A DNA stretch of 64,000 nucleotides. Source: Pomphorhynchus laevis. Lineage: Eukaryota > Acanthocephala > Palaeacanthocephala > Echinorhynchida > Pomphorhynchidae. The notes under the pieces are model-generated. The model made no database searches, was not told the DNA's origin, and saw only the letters and a list, made by a program, of their open reading frames with translations. Of the stretch, positions 12,801-26,100 are shown one piece after another. Location: NCBI GenBank assembly GCA_012934845.2, contig WNNJ02001109.1, positions 1 through 64,000 on the forward strand, in the 5' to 3' direction. The position numbers and the translations under genes were made by a program. Position 1 is the stretch's first letter, and every line of letters begins with the position of its first letter.

Positions 12801-13948
12801 GAAAAGTATTTTAAACATCATACGTGACAATGTAAGCATTATAATTAACATTTGAGTATCATTTTAATTGCTAATTGACAAGGTGATATTTTATAAAGAG
12901 TTTAATATAGATATGATTACTACTTTTATTATAGACTCAACTTTAAACTGAATTGTCTTTGTTTTATAAAATTATAACAAATATCATAGCGTATTCTTCA
13001 AAACCTATCCTAATAAAAGGATTATTTTAACATTTCATCTTTGATTTGCATTATAATGCAGGGAACTAGAGCTGCAATATGTTTAATTTAGCGATTGAGT
13101 GTCATTATTGTAATTAGTAACGCTTCATGCTTTCTCTATTCGAGTTTTAACATTATTGTGTTTTTACTTATTTGAATTATTTAATATATTTAATTATTTT
13201 AAATACTTGTTTAAATATGTTGCGTATTATTATTTAAAATCCTCCCTTAAATATTATGTTTAAATATAGAGCTGCAAAAATTTTTAATTTAGCGATTGAG
13301 TGTCATTATTTTAATTAGTAACGCTTCATATATGATGGGGTCAGCAGTAGACCGTCGTTTGCTCCATTAGAGATTTAAAATTTAATTAAATTTTAATGCT
13401 TATTAAATCCTTGTTTCAAATTAAAATTAGGCATATCAATTATTTGAATATCACAATTTCAAAAAGGAAACAATTCGAAAAATAAGAATAATTTAAAAAC
13501 AATCATTTAAAACAATTTAAATGATTTCAATTCGAAATCATTTAAATAAATATAGAGTAATATAATAAAGTATACCTAGACCATACGTATAAAATATTAA
13601 ATGATACAGAGTAAATGAACCATTTAGTTAAAAAATATAAAATAAAATTTTAATGAATAAAAAATGTTACACATGTATCCATATAAACGCTTCTTCATAT
13701 TATTTTAATGTTCAAAGTTGTAAAAAATTTTTTTTGATGATGACAGTTGCCATTTCGTGTTTGATTTTCGTTGGTTCCTATAAATTGAAATTTGCAAAAT
13801 TCAAGGAAATTGATAACTTAAATATCTTAAATATTTTATTATAGCAAATACTTTAATCTGCATGTTTTAATCTTGATTTATGTACATTTCTCGAATGACA
13901 AAATGAATTATTATGGAACACTTTACTTTTAAACCGTATTAATTTTAG

Positions 13949-14193
13949 ATGCTTAGAGTAAACTGGTGTTGCTGGATTGTCACGTGTTTAGTTATGCGTG
14001 CAGTGACTATTTCACACAGAGTATGTGATCTAAGCAATTTAGGGTTAAATGAGATAAACGATATTATGAAACATACTGCTTCCGCTTTAAGTACACCAAG
14101 CATAGATCGAATCCATAATATTCAGTACTTACAAGACATTCAAATAGCTGCTGAATTTGTTAAAAATAACGACTCTTGGCAATGCGAAGAGGT
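13949..14193 (+). CDS. LRR gene exon 1: start codon, signal peptide and N-terminal flank
   Basis: The ATG directly follows a TTTTAG acceptor (13947-13948), so an upstream 5'-UTR exon is likely. It encodes 81 codons plus two bases before GTAAGTA. Residues 1-20 (core WCCWIVTCLVM) look like a signal peptide. The mature part has Cys26 and Cys79 and ends SWQCEEV at the junction. It joins exon 2 as Val. I do not recognise the mature flank. Confidence 0.65.
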
Positions 14194-17100
14194 GTAAGTA
14201 ATATTTAATCATTAATTTAATCATTATATTTAATATAAATATTTTACATCTTTAGTATTTTAATTTTTAATGAGTTTCAGTAAATCCTTGTTTTTCTTTG
14301 ATATACTAATTGTTCGTATTATTTTTAGATAATTTTTCATACAACTAATACACTAATATTTTCGAAAATACATAGCTGTTTAAAACTTTATTTTTTCAAA
14401 TTGCAAAATATTTTTTTTTATATTTAATTTCTTCAAATTTATACGAACATTATTTCATTAATAATAATTGATATTAATACTAAAAATACAAATTTATATA
14501 TTTTTAATACTCAAGCAATATTATGTTTTACCCATAGATTATTTTTACTATATTCGTTGTTTGTTTAACATCAAAATTAAATTTTGACCTCTTTTTGTAA
14601 TCCTCCTGATGAGCTCTAATTCTTATTCTGAAACAACGTCTGTTATTTATTAGTCAATTCATAAAAATGACTTTTATTTTAAATTTCAATTTTTTAACTT
14701 GATTTAAATTATAGAAAATCTAAAAACAATTATTAATTTTATTATTTAATTATTAAATTTTGATTTAGCATTATTATGTTTTGTTTATTTTATAATTATA
14801 TTAAATACGTAGACTCAGTTGGCTGATTTAATCTATGAGTATGTATTAACTCTATTCAGCATTTTCTATAATTTAATTCAAAGAAATACATTGATATATG
14901 TATTTATTCAAATAAATACATATTCTATGCAAATAAATACATTGATATAAATAAATATTGTAGAATATAAAAAGATTACCTTCCAATTTAATAAATTGTG
15001 TCTTTGAACAATGCAAGTTTACATGCCTATGAAGTCTTGATTTAGAATGACAATTAACTTTACTGGTAACTACATAACTTATATGATTATGATAAATACG
15101 TTCGTATATAATTTCACTAAATAAATGAGAATTTAAGAGAATAAATTAATTTTATTTAACACATACATATCGTCTCTCATCGATGATGTATAAAGGTTTG
15201 CACGGAGAAATTGATGAGTACTAAATGTGATAAATTATACAATTTAATTTGATCAAGAACATATCCAATATCAAAATTACGGATAATAGAAATAAATGCA
15301 AAATACTATTATCAAAATTACGGATAATAGAAATAAATACAAAATACTACTATTTGCTATGCATTCAATAAGAAACCGCAAAAGGCATATTTGATCGAGT
15401 TTATTAAATGCAAAATCGTTACGTGTTTTGACAATTTTTAAAGTAGTGACATTTTACTATTTTAAGTAAAAGGATAATTACATTATATTATGTTTTACCC
15501 ATAGATTATATTTACTATATTCGTTGTTTGTTTAACATCAAAATTAAATTTTGACCTCTTTTTGTAATCCTCCTGATGAGCTCTAATTCTTATTCTGAAA
15601 CAACGTCTGTTATTTATTAGTCAATTCATAAAAATGACTTTTTAAATTTCACTTTTTAACTTGATTTAAATTATAGAAAATCTAAAAACAATTATTTATT
15701 TTATTATTTAATTATTAAATTTTGATTTAGCATTATTATGTTTTATTTAGTTTATAATTATATTAAATACGTAGACTCAGTTGGCTGATTTGATTAATAC
15801 ATTACAAGATTTGCGATATTTTTATTACATTTTACAGATTTAAATACTAAAATCTTTAGATTGTTTTATTGGAACAAAGAAGAAAATGATTTTACTTTTT
15901 TTGAAAAAATTCAATATTTCGATAGCCCCTGCTATCATACTCCGGATTACAATAAAATAAAATGTTGTAATCTATTTTATTGTAATTATGATGATGATAG
16001 CAGGAGCTATCGAAATATTATTATGTTTTGATTATTTTAGAAATACGTCATGAGAGCGTATTTGGTCCGTTACTATGTTGGGTGTAGAAGTTAGGGGCCG
16101 AAACCTGATAGCATAGCAGTTCCTCCTGATGACCTTAAATCCTTATTCTGATACAACGTATTTTATTTATTAGTAAATTCATAAAAATGACTTTTATTTT
16201 AAATTTTAACTTTTAATTATAACTTGATTTATATTATAAAAAGTCTTATAACAATTATTTATTGTTTAATTATTAAAAATTAAGACAAAAGTGGAATTGA
16301 ATTGACTTATAAATAATAGACGATGTATCAGAATAAGGACTAGAAGTCTCTATTCCACTACCAAACATAGCAGTGGGCCAAATACGTGAATTTTCTCTGA
16401 TAAATTTGATTATCTAGTATAGTATTCTAATATCGTATTCCATACATACAAATTTCCCTCTAATGATTTTAAATATATTTTTAATATTATTGTGTTGATT
16501 TATATATTTTACTATTTTCTGCTTGATGTTATTTTTATAGTAACCTAGTTTAAAATATGTATCTATTAAATTATTTAAATGATTTTGAAGAAAGCCAATA
16601 TCATTACATATTGTTGCAATTCTTAAAATTTCATTATTTAATGTATTATATTATATTTATATTATATTATAATATAAAATATATTATATTATATTATTAT
16701 ATTGTATTATATTTAGATTTTCTAAAATTTAAATCAAGTTAAAAAAATGAAATTTAAAATAAACGTCATTTTTATGAATTGAGTAATAAATAACAGACGT
16801 TGTATCAGAATAATAATTAGAGGTCATCAGGAGGAACTGCTATGCTATCAGGTTTCGGCCCCTAACTTCTCTACCCAACATAGCAGCGGGGCCAAATACA
16901 TGCTAATGATGTATTTCCTCTGAAATAACTATCTAGTATCTTATTCTAATGCAAAGTATATTATTTATCATCCATCCATAAAAATTTGCCACCTAAGAGT
17001 TTAAATTTATTCTTTATATTATTGTGTTGATTTATATATTTTACTATTTTCTGCTTGATGTTATTTTTATAGTAACCTAGTTTAAAATATGTATCTATTA

Positions 17101-20100
17101 AATTATTTAAATGATTTTGAAGAAAGCCAATATCATTACATATTGTTGCAATTCTTAAAATTTCATTATTTAATGTATTATATTTTATATTATATGGTAT
17201 GCATGAATGCTCATGCAAAAATATGTTTCTTGTAAATTTAAATATGTCATCTTTACGATAATAAATTAATAGTAGTTTTAGTTAATGTTAATTTAATGTT
17301 CATATCTAGATATACACCTTCTTTATCATTAATATTGGTTTTGTTAAGAATAAGGCTTTCTGGATAAATTTGTTCACTAATTGAATAAAAATTATTAGAA
17401 TTAAATACACATATATCATCAATGTATCGAAACATATATTTCATATATTTATATTGTTTAGATTTAGTTTTTACACAGTTATGAACAAATTCATATTCTA
17501 TAAAGCTTAAAAACAAGTCAGCTATAATTGGGCTACTATTACCACCCATTGGAACATCTTTTACTTGTCTAAATATAGATGTCTCTACTTTTAAATAATT
17601 TTGATTTATCAGAATATTTAAAACTGTTATTTTAAATATTAAAAGTAATCTAAACAGTTAGTTTAAATTTTTTTACATTCTTTAATATTTAACTTTTATT
17701 ATTATTTTTAATTTGTTGCTATTTAAAAATAGTATTTTTTGAAAATCATCTTGTTAATATTTTAGTAAAATACTGTTTTGTTTTTCATATTAACGTTTCA
17801 TTTGTTTTATCAGAAATCTGAATAACAATTTCCTCCATCAATTACAAGATCTTACTAAGACGTTTAGCCTCCTCCATTATCTGTATGAAAGTATGTCGAT
17901 TGCAATTATATTTTCGCGATTTTGCTTTAAAGGCGATTAGATTACAACTTGATTGAAAACCTTTCCCCACGTTTTGTGCCATCGTTCACCCTTCGTGTAT
18001 TGTAAGTATTTTTATTTTTGTTAGTATTTCTGACTTTAAATTTTGTCAATACGATCAACATAAAAGCAAATAAAACGAAAGTGCTATTGACTATCTACAT
18101 AAACATTTTTTTTATGAATTAGAATTTATAAAAAAATATAGAAGAAAATACTTGAACAAAATTTATAATTCGTGTCAAATAAATGTCGATGTATTTCTTA
18201 GAATTTGCAGGTGATTGAAAGCCATACAACAAATTGAAATTATCTTAATAACCTTTAGTATTTGTAATATTGAATGTGATGGGAATAACTTATGAGTTCT
18301 AAATTATCTGTATAACTTTGTGCTTTTATTTGATAAATACATGGATTTATGAATTTTGATTTTATAATAATAAGATTTTATTAACAAAACAACCGATAAC
18401 TATTAATTATCATAAATAAGTAAGAAAACAATTAGAGTCAGGAAAACATGAAAAACTATTCAGTTGACGAATTACTTCTATCTTCATTCTTCTTTATCAA
18501 CTATTACGGCCCTGGTCCAGAGGAATCTAAGTTCCCGACCACACCAGCGCACCGCCTTTCGAATGAATATTCGTGGTCTTTCACCTCTATAAGAGTCTAG
18601 TCTATGCGGACTATGGTCGGTAAACGCGAGATGAGGAGCTTAACAAATCTTTGTCTTTGTCTGGGGGACGTTCTCTGGAGAAGTATAATCCCGGGATATC
18701 CAAAGTACCCCAAATGCGTACTTGGGTTTTCCCATTCAATGACAGATTCTGTGCTAGTTTTAGAGCTTACCTAGCTCTCTTCAGGATACGCTTAAGCCCT
18801 CCAGTCAATCCAACACGCCACTCTCCGATTGAACCACCCGACGTCTTTCACCCCCCCCCGAAGAATCCAATCGAGGCGGGGTACTTTTTTCATGTTTTGA
18901 ATTTCTGAACGTTGCATTTTAATGTTAAGCATTATAGATACACATCCAGTTGTTTGAATTGTCAGGCTGCTGGTCTCATTAGCCAGGTGACCTTTAATCA
19001 GCTTGGTGGTCTCATCAGCTGCTGACCCAGATCTACATTTCACGTTTCAAACCATATTATCTGCTAACTCCGTACACTAGTGCTTATCGGTTTCGAACTT
19101 AGAACATCTGTAGAGAGCTCTGACCGTTACATCCACTAGGCTGGCTGCTTTAGTGGTGTAGATATACATTTCTGTATATCATTTTTGGTAGGTGATCATA
19201 TTCTAACGATCTATTAGAAACTGTATAGATTGTTATGCTGATCACTGCATTTCATGCTGTTATTTGCTATATATCCTTTTGCTTTTATTTGATAAATACA
19301 TGAATTAATTTATTTTGTTTCTGTATTCAATCTCGCTTTCATCTTTTGGATACTGCCGATCACCAAATTTCACCATATTTTGCATTTGTGGGCCATATCT
19401 TCATTTGATCAGTGTTTAATATTACCGTAGGCGATTATACATATTGAAGCCTAACTTTTAATTTGTTGTTATTTGTATTAATGTGATCATCTGATGATAA
19501 AATTTAGATTAATACTTTTTCGAAAATGTGACCATAAACGATATTTCTAATAACTAGTGGTCATAGCCTAAAATGTAATTCAGCTATGATGACTTTTAAT
19601 TGTTATTTTCTACAATGATGTGGATAAGAAACAATGTTAATTGCATAATCTATAAAAAGACAGTAAATTAGTCAGCAGTAGCAATGATTACAATAATGGA
19701 TTTTTGACAGTTCCACTTTTCATTCTTTATAATTAGATCAGCTAACTGAGTCTTTATATTTTATATTATTTATAAAATAAATAATATAATTGGTATTATT
19801 TAGAAATAATACCAAAATAAAATTAACATAATTAAATTATCCATAATAAATAATTATAAATATTAAATAATTGCTATATAAGATTCTTTCTATCAGATAT
19901 ATGAAATCGTAAAGTGGTAGCACTTTGAAAATAAAGTGAACATAACGTAATTTCGTAAACATAACAAAACCACTTGACAACTCCATCAATACTATTGACA
20001 AAAGAATTTGCCCAATTCCTCATTATAACTCGGACAATACAGGAGCAAGAGGGTTGCCCATTGCCAATCCATCGATCTGATCCCACATTACAGATTCATA

Positions 20101-23100
20101 TATAAAATTACAACGACTGGTAGACATTGTGAGGAGAGTATGCCAATCTTCATGATTAAGAAGAATATCACAAGGTGGGTTAAGTGCTAATATATCAGCT
20201 GCAATGTTTATAGCATCAGAGAGCGGAACGTTAGTTTAGAGGGAGGTGATGTCAGCTGTAAACAATGAATGTTCAAGAGCGTTATGTACACGGGTTAAAC
20301 GAGAAAAATGAGGTCCATCTTTAATGTATGAGAAAAGACTATCAGATATATTAAATCGTTAAGTGGTAGCAATAAACTTTGAAATTTTATAAAAAAGTAG
20401 AATATGAAGCAACAATTGGTCTTGCACTGTGTTGAACTTTGTGAGTTTTCGGCAATAAGTATAAAAATCCTGGTTTAGCATTTTTTGAAAGATAAGATTT
20501 AAAAACTTAACAGAAATTTTTCCTTTAGAAAACAACTGCCGTAGGAATCTATTAAACTCACTTTGTCGAGTAGCTGTAGGATCATTATTTAATCCGAACA
20601 AATTTGTGGCAATTTAGTAATGAAAGACACATTCGCGAATATTTTTCCTTATACAAAACAACAAACTTTTTCTTGGATACGACCAAACCATCTTCATCAA
20701 ATTATTTTGTAACACTAATGATAGTTTTGTTCAAAACATTGGGAACATCAGCATCTTTACTCATTAATTTAAAGTTTTCGATAGCAGGAGCTTTCGAAAT
20801 ATAGATTTTTGTTATAAAATAAAGGATAATTTCTGCTTCTTTGTTTCTGTAATAACTATATAGTTATTTTCTACAATGATGTGGAATAAGAAACAATGTT
20901 AATTGCATAATCTATAAAAAGACAGTAAATTAGTCAGCACTAGCGATGATTACAATAATGGATTTTTGACAGTTCCACTTTTCATTCTTTATAATTAGAT
21001 CAGCTAACTGATTCGATATATTTTATATTATTTATAAATTCAAAATAATGCCAAAATAAAATTAACATAAATAAATTATCAATAACAAATAATTATAAAT
21101 AATAAATAATTGTTATATAAGATTGTTTCGATTACCAGATCAGCTAACCGAGTCTGCATATTTTATATTATTTATACTTAAAAATAATGCTAAATAAAAT
21201 TTAAATAATCAATAACAAATAATTATAAATAATAAATAATTGTTTCGATTACCAGGTCAGCTAACCGAGTCTACTTATTTTATATTATTTATACTAAAAA
21301 ATAATGCTTAATAAATTAAAATAATTAAGTAATAAAAACATTAAATAATAAATAATTAAATAGAAATAAATAAATATAAATAATAAATAATTTTTATATA
21401 AGATTTTATATAATTTATATCAAGTCAAAATTTAAAATTGAAATTTATAATAAAAGTCGATTTTTATTAATTGACTTACAAGGGATAACACATCTGACGT
21501 ATTTCCACTAAAAACGTAAAAGCAATAAAACATTTATACACATTTAATAAAATTCTATATTGTGTTTATAAAATTCAGAAGAACAGTTTTGGAAAATTTC
21601 ACATTTACTAGATATAGTTGTATATGTGGTAATGTTTCTTAGCAAACATTTTAGGTCACTCAAAGGTAACCGCATCAGGCATTTTGATATATCGTCAAAT
21701 CAGTTCAAATGGTTAACGTATTTGTGAGTACAATTTTAAAAAAATTGAATGCTTTAAAATAAAAAAAAATATTTTAATTATATGATAAAATTTTAACTGC
21801 TATTTTACTTGATGGATTAATAATGAATTAAAATACTATTAGAAGCATTTTTAATGGACGTTAATAAATTAAAAATTTATAAATAAAACATATATTTTTA
21901 ATATAAAAAAATATAGCCTAAGACAAGAAGCCAACAAGACAACATCATCTGCAAAAAGCAGAGATGCAATCCTGATAGAACCGAACTTAAGACCGAAGAC
22001 TAACGAGATGTTTAGTCTTAAATTAAGACTAAAAGATCTTCTTATCAATCTTCGTTAAGTTTCAGCCGTTCCTCGAGAACAATACCTCTAGATAATTAAA
22101 GTATAATTCCTCCACATCAGGAAAAACATTTTCCCTATCCCTGGTTGACATTGACCTATGATACCGTAACAAACACATAGAGACAGTCTTGGAGGTACTT
22201 ACCAACATCCCTGCTGTTTGACATCACATCGTAAATCGATATTGTAAGCATTGTAAGTCATCAGGATAAGAAGTCAACAAGACAACACCACCTGCAAATA
22301 GCAGAGATTGTATCATGATAAAACCAATCTAAAGATTGATATTAAACATAGCAGTATGTCTTCTAATGTTGTTCATGTAAAACAAGGAACAAAAGTAAAG
22401 ACAAAGTCCACCCTGACGAAGTCTAACATCTACATCAGACTATTCAGACTTCCTACCATAAACACGAACAAAGCTCATACTTTGTTCTTACAGGAAAGCA
22501 ACACTACTTGAAGATAGTGTGGTACACCATACTCCCCTAGTACCTCCCACACCCTCTCTTGCGAAACTAGGTCGAACGCCTTCTCCAAATATACAAAGCG
22601 CATGTATACCGGTTGATCGAACTACCAAGACCGTTCGAGGATAGTTAAGAGAGTAAAGAGATGATTCGTAGTTCCACGACCAGGACGAAAGCCGCATTGT
22701 TCCTCCCGCCAATGTTTCTCAACTATAAGCTGTATTCTTTACTCAAGAATCCTAGCAAATAGCTTACTAGTGTTGCTAACAAGGGTGATGCCCCGATAAT
22801 TGGAACACAATCGTCAGTTTCCATTCTTAAAGATCGATTTTACCACCCCCCAGTTCTCCCCTCACTAGAACCTTGCCCGACTTTAATGCAACGTTGAAAA
22901 TCCGTGTTAGCCACTTCATGTCTACAACGTCGAGAGCCTTTATAGCTTCAGGTCAAATCTCAAATTCTCCAGAAAATTTGCCATTATGAAGTTTTTAAAC
23001 AACATCAATCACCTCTTCCAAAGAGATAAGCTCTTTCATTGGTTATAGAGGATCTACTTTATAATATAAAACATATCCACCGGATTATGGATACCCCTAT

Positions 23101-26100
23101 AATGGTATTTCCAACAACTAATAATTTCTTCAATGTCAGTCAGCATAGATCCTCTCTTGTCATGGACAGTTTGAAAAGTTTTATGCTTTCCAACACGAAG
23201 GTTCTTGATCGTTCTCCAGAGCATCTTCGAAGCTGATCTATAATCAAGTTCTAAGTGCTCTCCAAACTCTTCCAAGCCGCCTTCTTCGCTTCGGTAACTG
23301 CTCGAGCTCAAGCTTTCTTTGCCAGTTGGTATTTGTCTACAGCTTCAACTGATTTATATGACAAAGTTGCCTTATAAGACAGCTTCTTCTGTTGGACAAA
23401 CTCTTTAACTGTTGGTGTCCACCAAGCAGTTTGAGTATTTACTCCGCGACAAGCACCTACTGCTTTCGAGCCACAACTTTTAACAGTTGTTTTGGCAAGC
23501 GAGGATTTGAACATCTCCAATTTTGGATCAATGTTCGTTATCTCTTATGGCAACCGAGAGAAGTCCTCCCGGATGTAGCCAGGAAAACGTATTTCGACAG
23601 AAACAACTGCTAGGTGCCCCTCAGCGCTCCCTCACACAATGTTTGGGTTCACCAGGATTGGTTACCATTCAATTCTACCTTTGAAGCTTACTAACTAAGG
23701 TAGTGATCGGTTGACAGCTAAGCCACACTCTTCACGCGAGTGTCCAGAACATGATGTTGCAGATTAAATAAAACGATTACAAAATCGATTTATTACTAGA
23801 ACAAAAGGGCAATAATTCAACCTCGCTCGCATTCAGATCAGATAGTCCGTTCTGCCCCAACACTACCTTCCAAGTCGTACCGTCGCTACCAACATGAGCA
23901 TCAACATCACATAATAAAATGAGGAAATCTTCTACAGAAGTACTATCAAGCAAAGCCTGAAGATATTAGACGAAGACTGGGTATTCCGAAATAATAATGG
24001 GAGCACGTGCACATACAACAATTATCCTCCTTCTCTCGATTAAAAGTCTCAGAGACGCCAGCCGTTCGTTCATTTGCTTAAGCTCTCTACCACGAGCGAC
24101 AACCATGTACTTGTAAGTATCCCTGCATCAGCTTGCCGTCGCTTTCCTGGTAACTCCCGAATAGTTTTAGCTCCAAACTTAATCCAAAAGTTTAGTTGCA
24201 GTTATAGAATAGCGAAGAGAAGTCAATCCTACTATTCATAGACCGAAGCGAACCATCTCTTTAACTAATTCTAGTAGCTTCGCCGCCAGCGAGATGACAT
24301 TCTACGTTCCTACATGAAGGCTTATCCGCATCGGATATTTATGCCTCTTTCGCTGACTCTGTACCACCGCCCCGTCACAAGACAATTGCGACAATGACAA
24401 ATTCTTCGTTCAGTGGTGAGTTGACCATTGTTTATCAGTCCTAATTTATTTCTTGTAAATTTATTGCTTTTAATTTTCATTGTCTTCGTTTGTTTGTTCG
24501 ATTATCTCCCGTTCCCAATATGCTTTGATGATCCAAAATCGCTACAGTAAGGAAACAGGCCTCCGTAACCATGTTCCGCCTTTTCGTTAATTGTCTAATC
24601 TGCCGTTGGAGTCATCGGAGAAATCTGATATAGTCTATGAAAGGACTATCCCAACGGCCGATGCAAGCTGGCCAATTATTTTGCCGTTGATCGACAAATA
24701 TTGAACATACGTTACTTAAATATTCTCAGGAAATCGACATTACTCTACAAGTAACTGTCAACATGTTATAGTAGAGAAGGTAGTATAGTGTAAATTAACT
24801 TAAACACTTGTTCTGCCAACACACCATAATTACCTATAATTGGTCGACCGCATATATGTATACATTTCTTTGTGGATATTTGGTAATAAAAAATGTTTCA
24901 GGTTGTGAATCGATCACTTTGTATAATCGCTTTTTTCACAACTTTATATGTATTTAAGGAGATAAGTTGGTTTTAAATAAATTTATCGGTATTTCATTCG
25001 TAGAAACTCGTTTATATGTTAAAGATGATAACAGCCAATTCGCTTTATCTATATAATATTTTTTATCTTACCCGAAAAATGAGATTTTGTTTGCATTTTA
25101 CTACATCTTCAATCTTCTCAAGTTAATCTAGAGAAGAAATGGTGTTTTTTTAACTACTGGGTCAATTATATATCTTATACAAAAAATAAGCTAAAGTGGT
25201 CAAATCTTTACTTACCAAATCAATGTGAAATGATTGTGTTGATGCATATTATCTGATAGCATTATAATCCGAGGTTTATGAGTTGTAGATCAAAGCATAA
25301 CAATGATCATCTAGAGCATTATTATGACTAATTTTTGTTTTTACAGAAAAGAGCGTTTAGGTTCATATCTACATAATTTTACAATTTGAAATTGTCAAAT
25401 ATTTTTGCTTGTTTTATTTATACATTTATGTATTTTTTGATCATATTTATTAAGTACCATACGTTCAATTAGAAAGCCATAAAACAAAATGAGCGGTTCT
25501 TATTGTATCAATTTATTGGAAGAATATCAGCGATAAAACAATAATTGTTTCAGATTACCGCTAAACTCGTTATGTACAAAACATATTTTGCTATAACACT
25601 GAAGAAGGGAATCAAACTCTTGAATATTTTAATAAATAACATTAAATAGTTTGTTTCTATTGATAGTTTTAACTAACTTTATAAAGTTAAATAAAATCTA
25701 AAGCGCATTCCGCTATTTGTTTCAATAATTTTATGAACTGCAAATATGAAACTATAATCCCATTTGGGATCAGAAGAAATTGTGAAAAAACAATTTGCAA
25801 ATCCCTATTTGGGCATATGTGTGTATGTTAAATTAAGTTTGTGATTTGCGAATAACTAACATTTACTTCTATTTTGATATTGATCAATTGATTTTTCAAA
25901 TTAAAATTTTAATCAATGTCTTTTAGAGATTTGTCAAACAATATTCTCTCTGTTGTCAAAGTTCAGAATATGCCAGATCTCGAATTGTATGTTACCTCTT
26001 TTTACAATAACAGCTTTTCTATATCTTATTTATTTAAATCAAAAGTGTAATGGAAAACAATATACTTTAAGTATTTTTAAATAGCTTTTGTAAATTTGAT

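Larger units (their letters stand above)
9331..13640. other. AT-rich non-coding stretch with local duplications
   Basis: I see no credible gene here. It contains a short terminus of the Naiad-like PLE family near 9838-9900 (CAGCTAACTGAGTCTACG). A pair of similar 70-bp blocks lies at 10027-10100 and 10275-10350. An ~85-bp direct repeat lies at 10195-10275 and 11158-11245. A diverged ~65-bp direct repeat lies at 13067-13132 and 13268-13331. The palindromes and the tandem duplication are listed separately. Confidence 0.7.
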
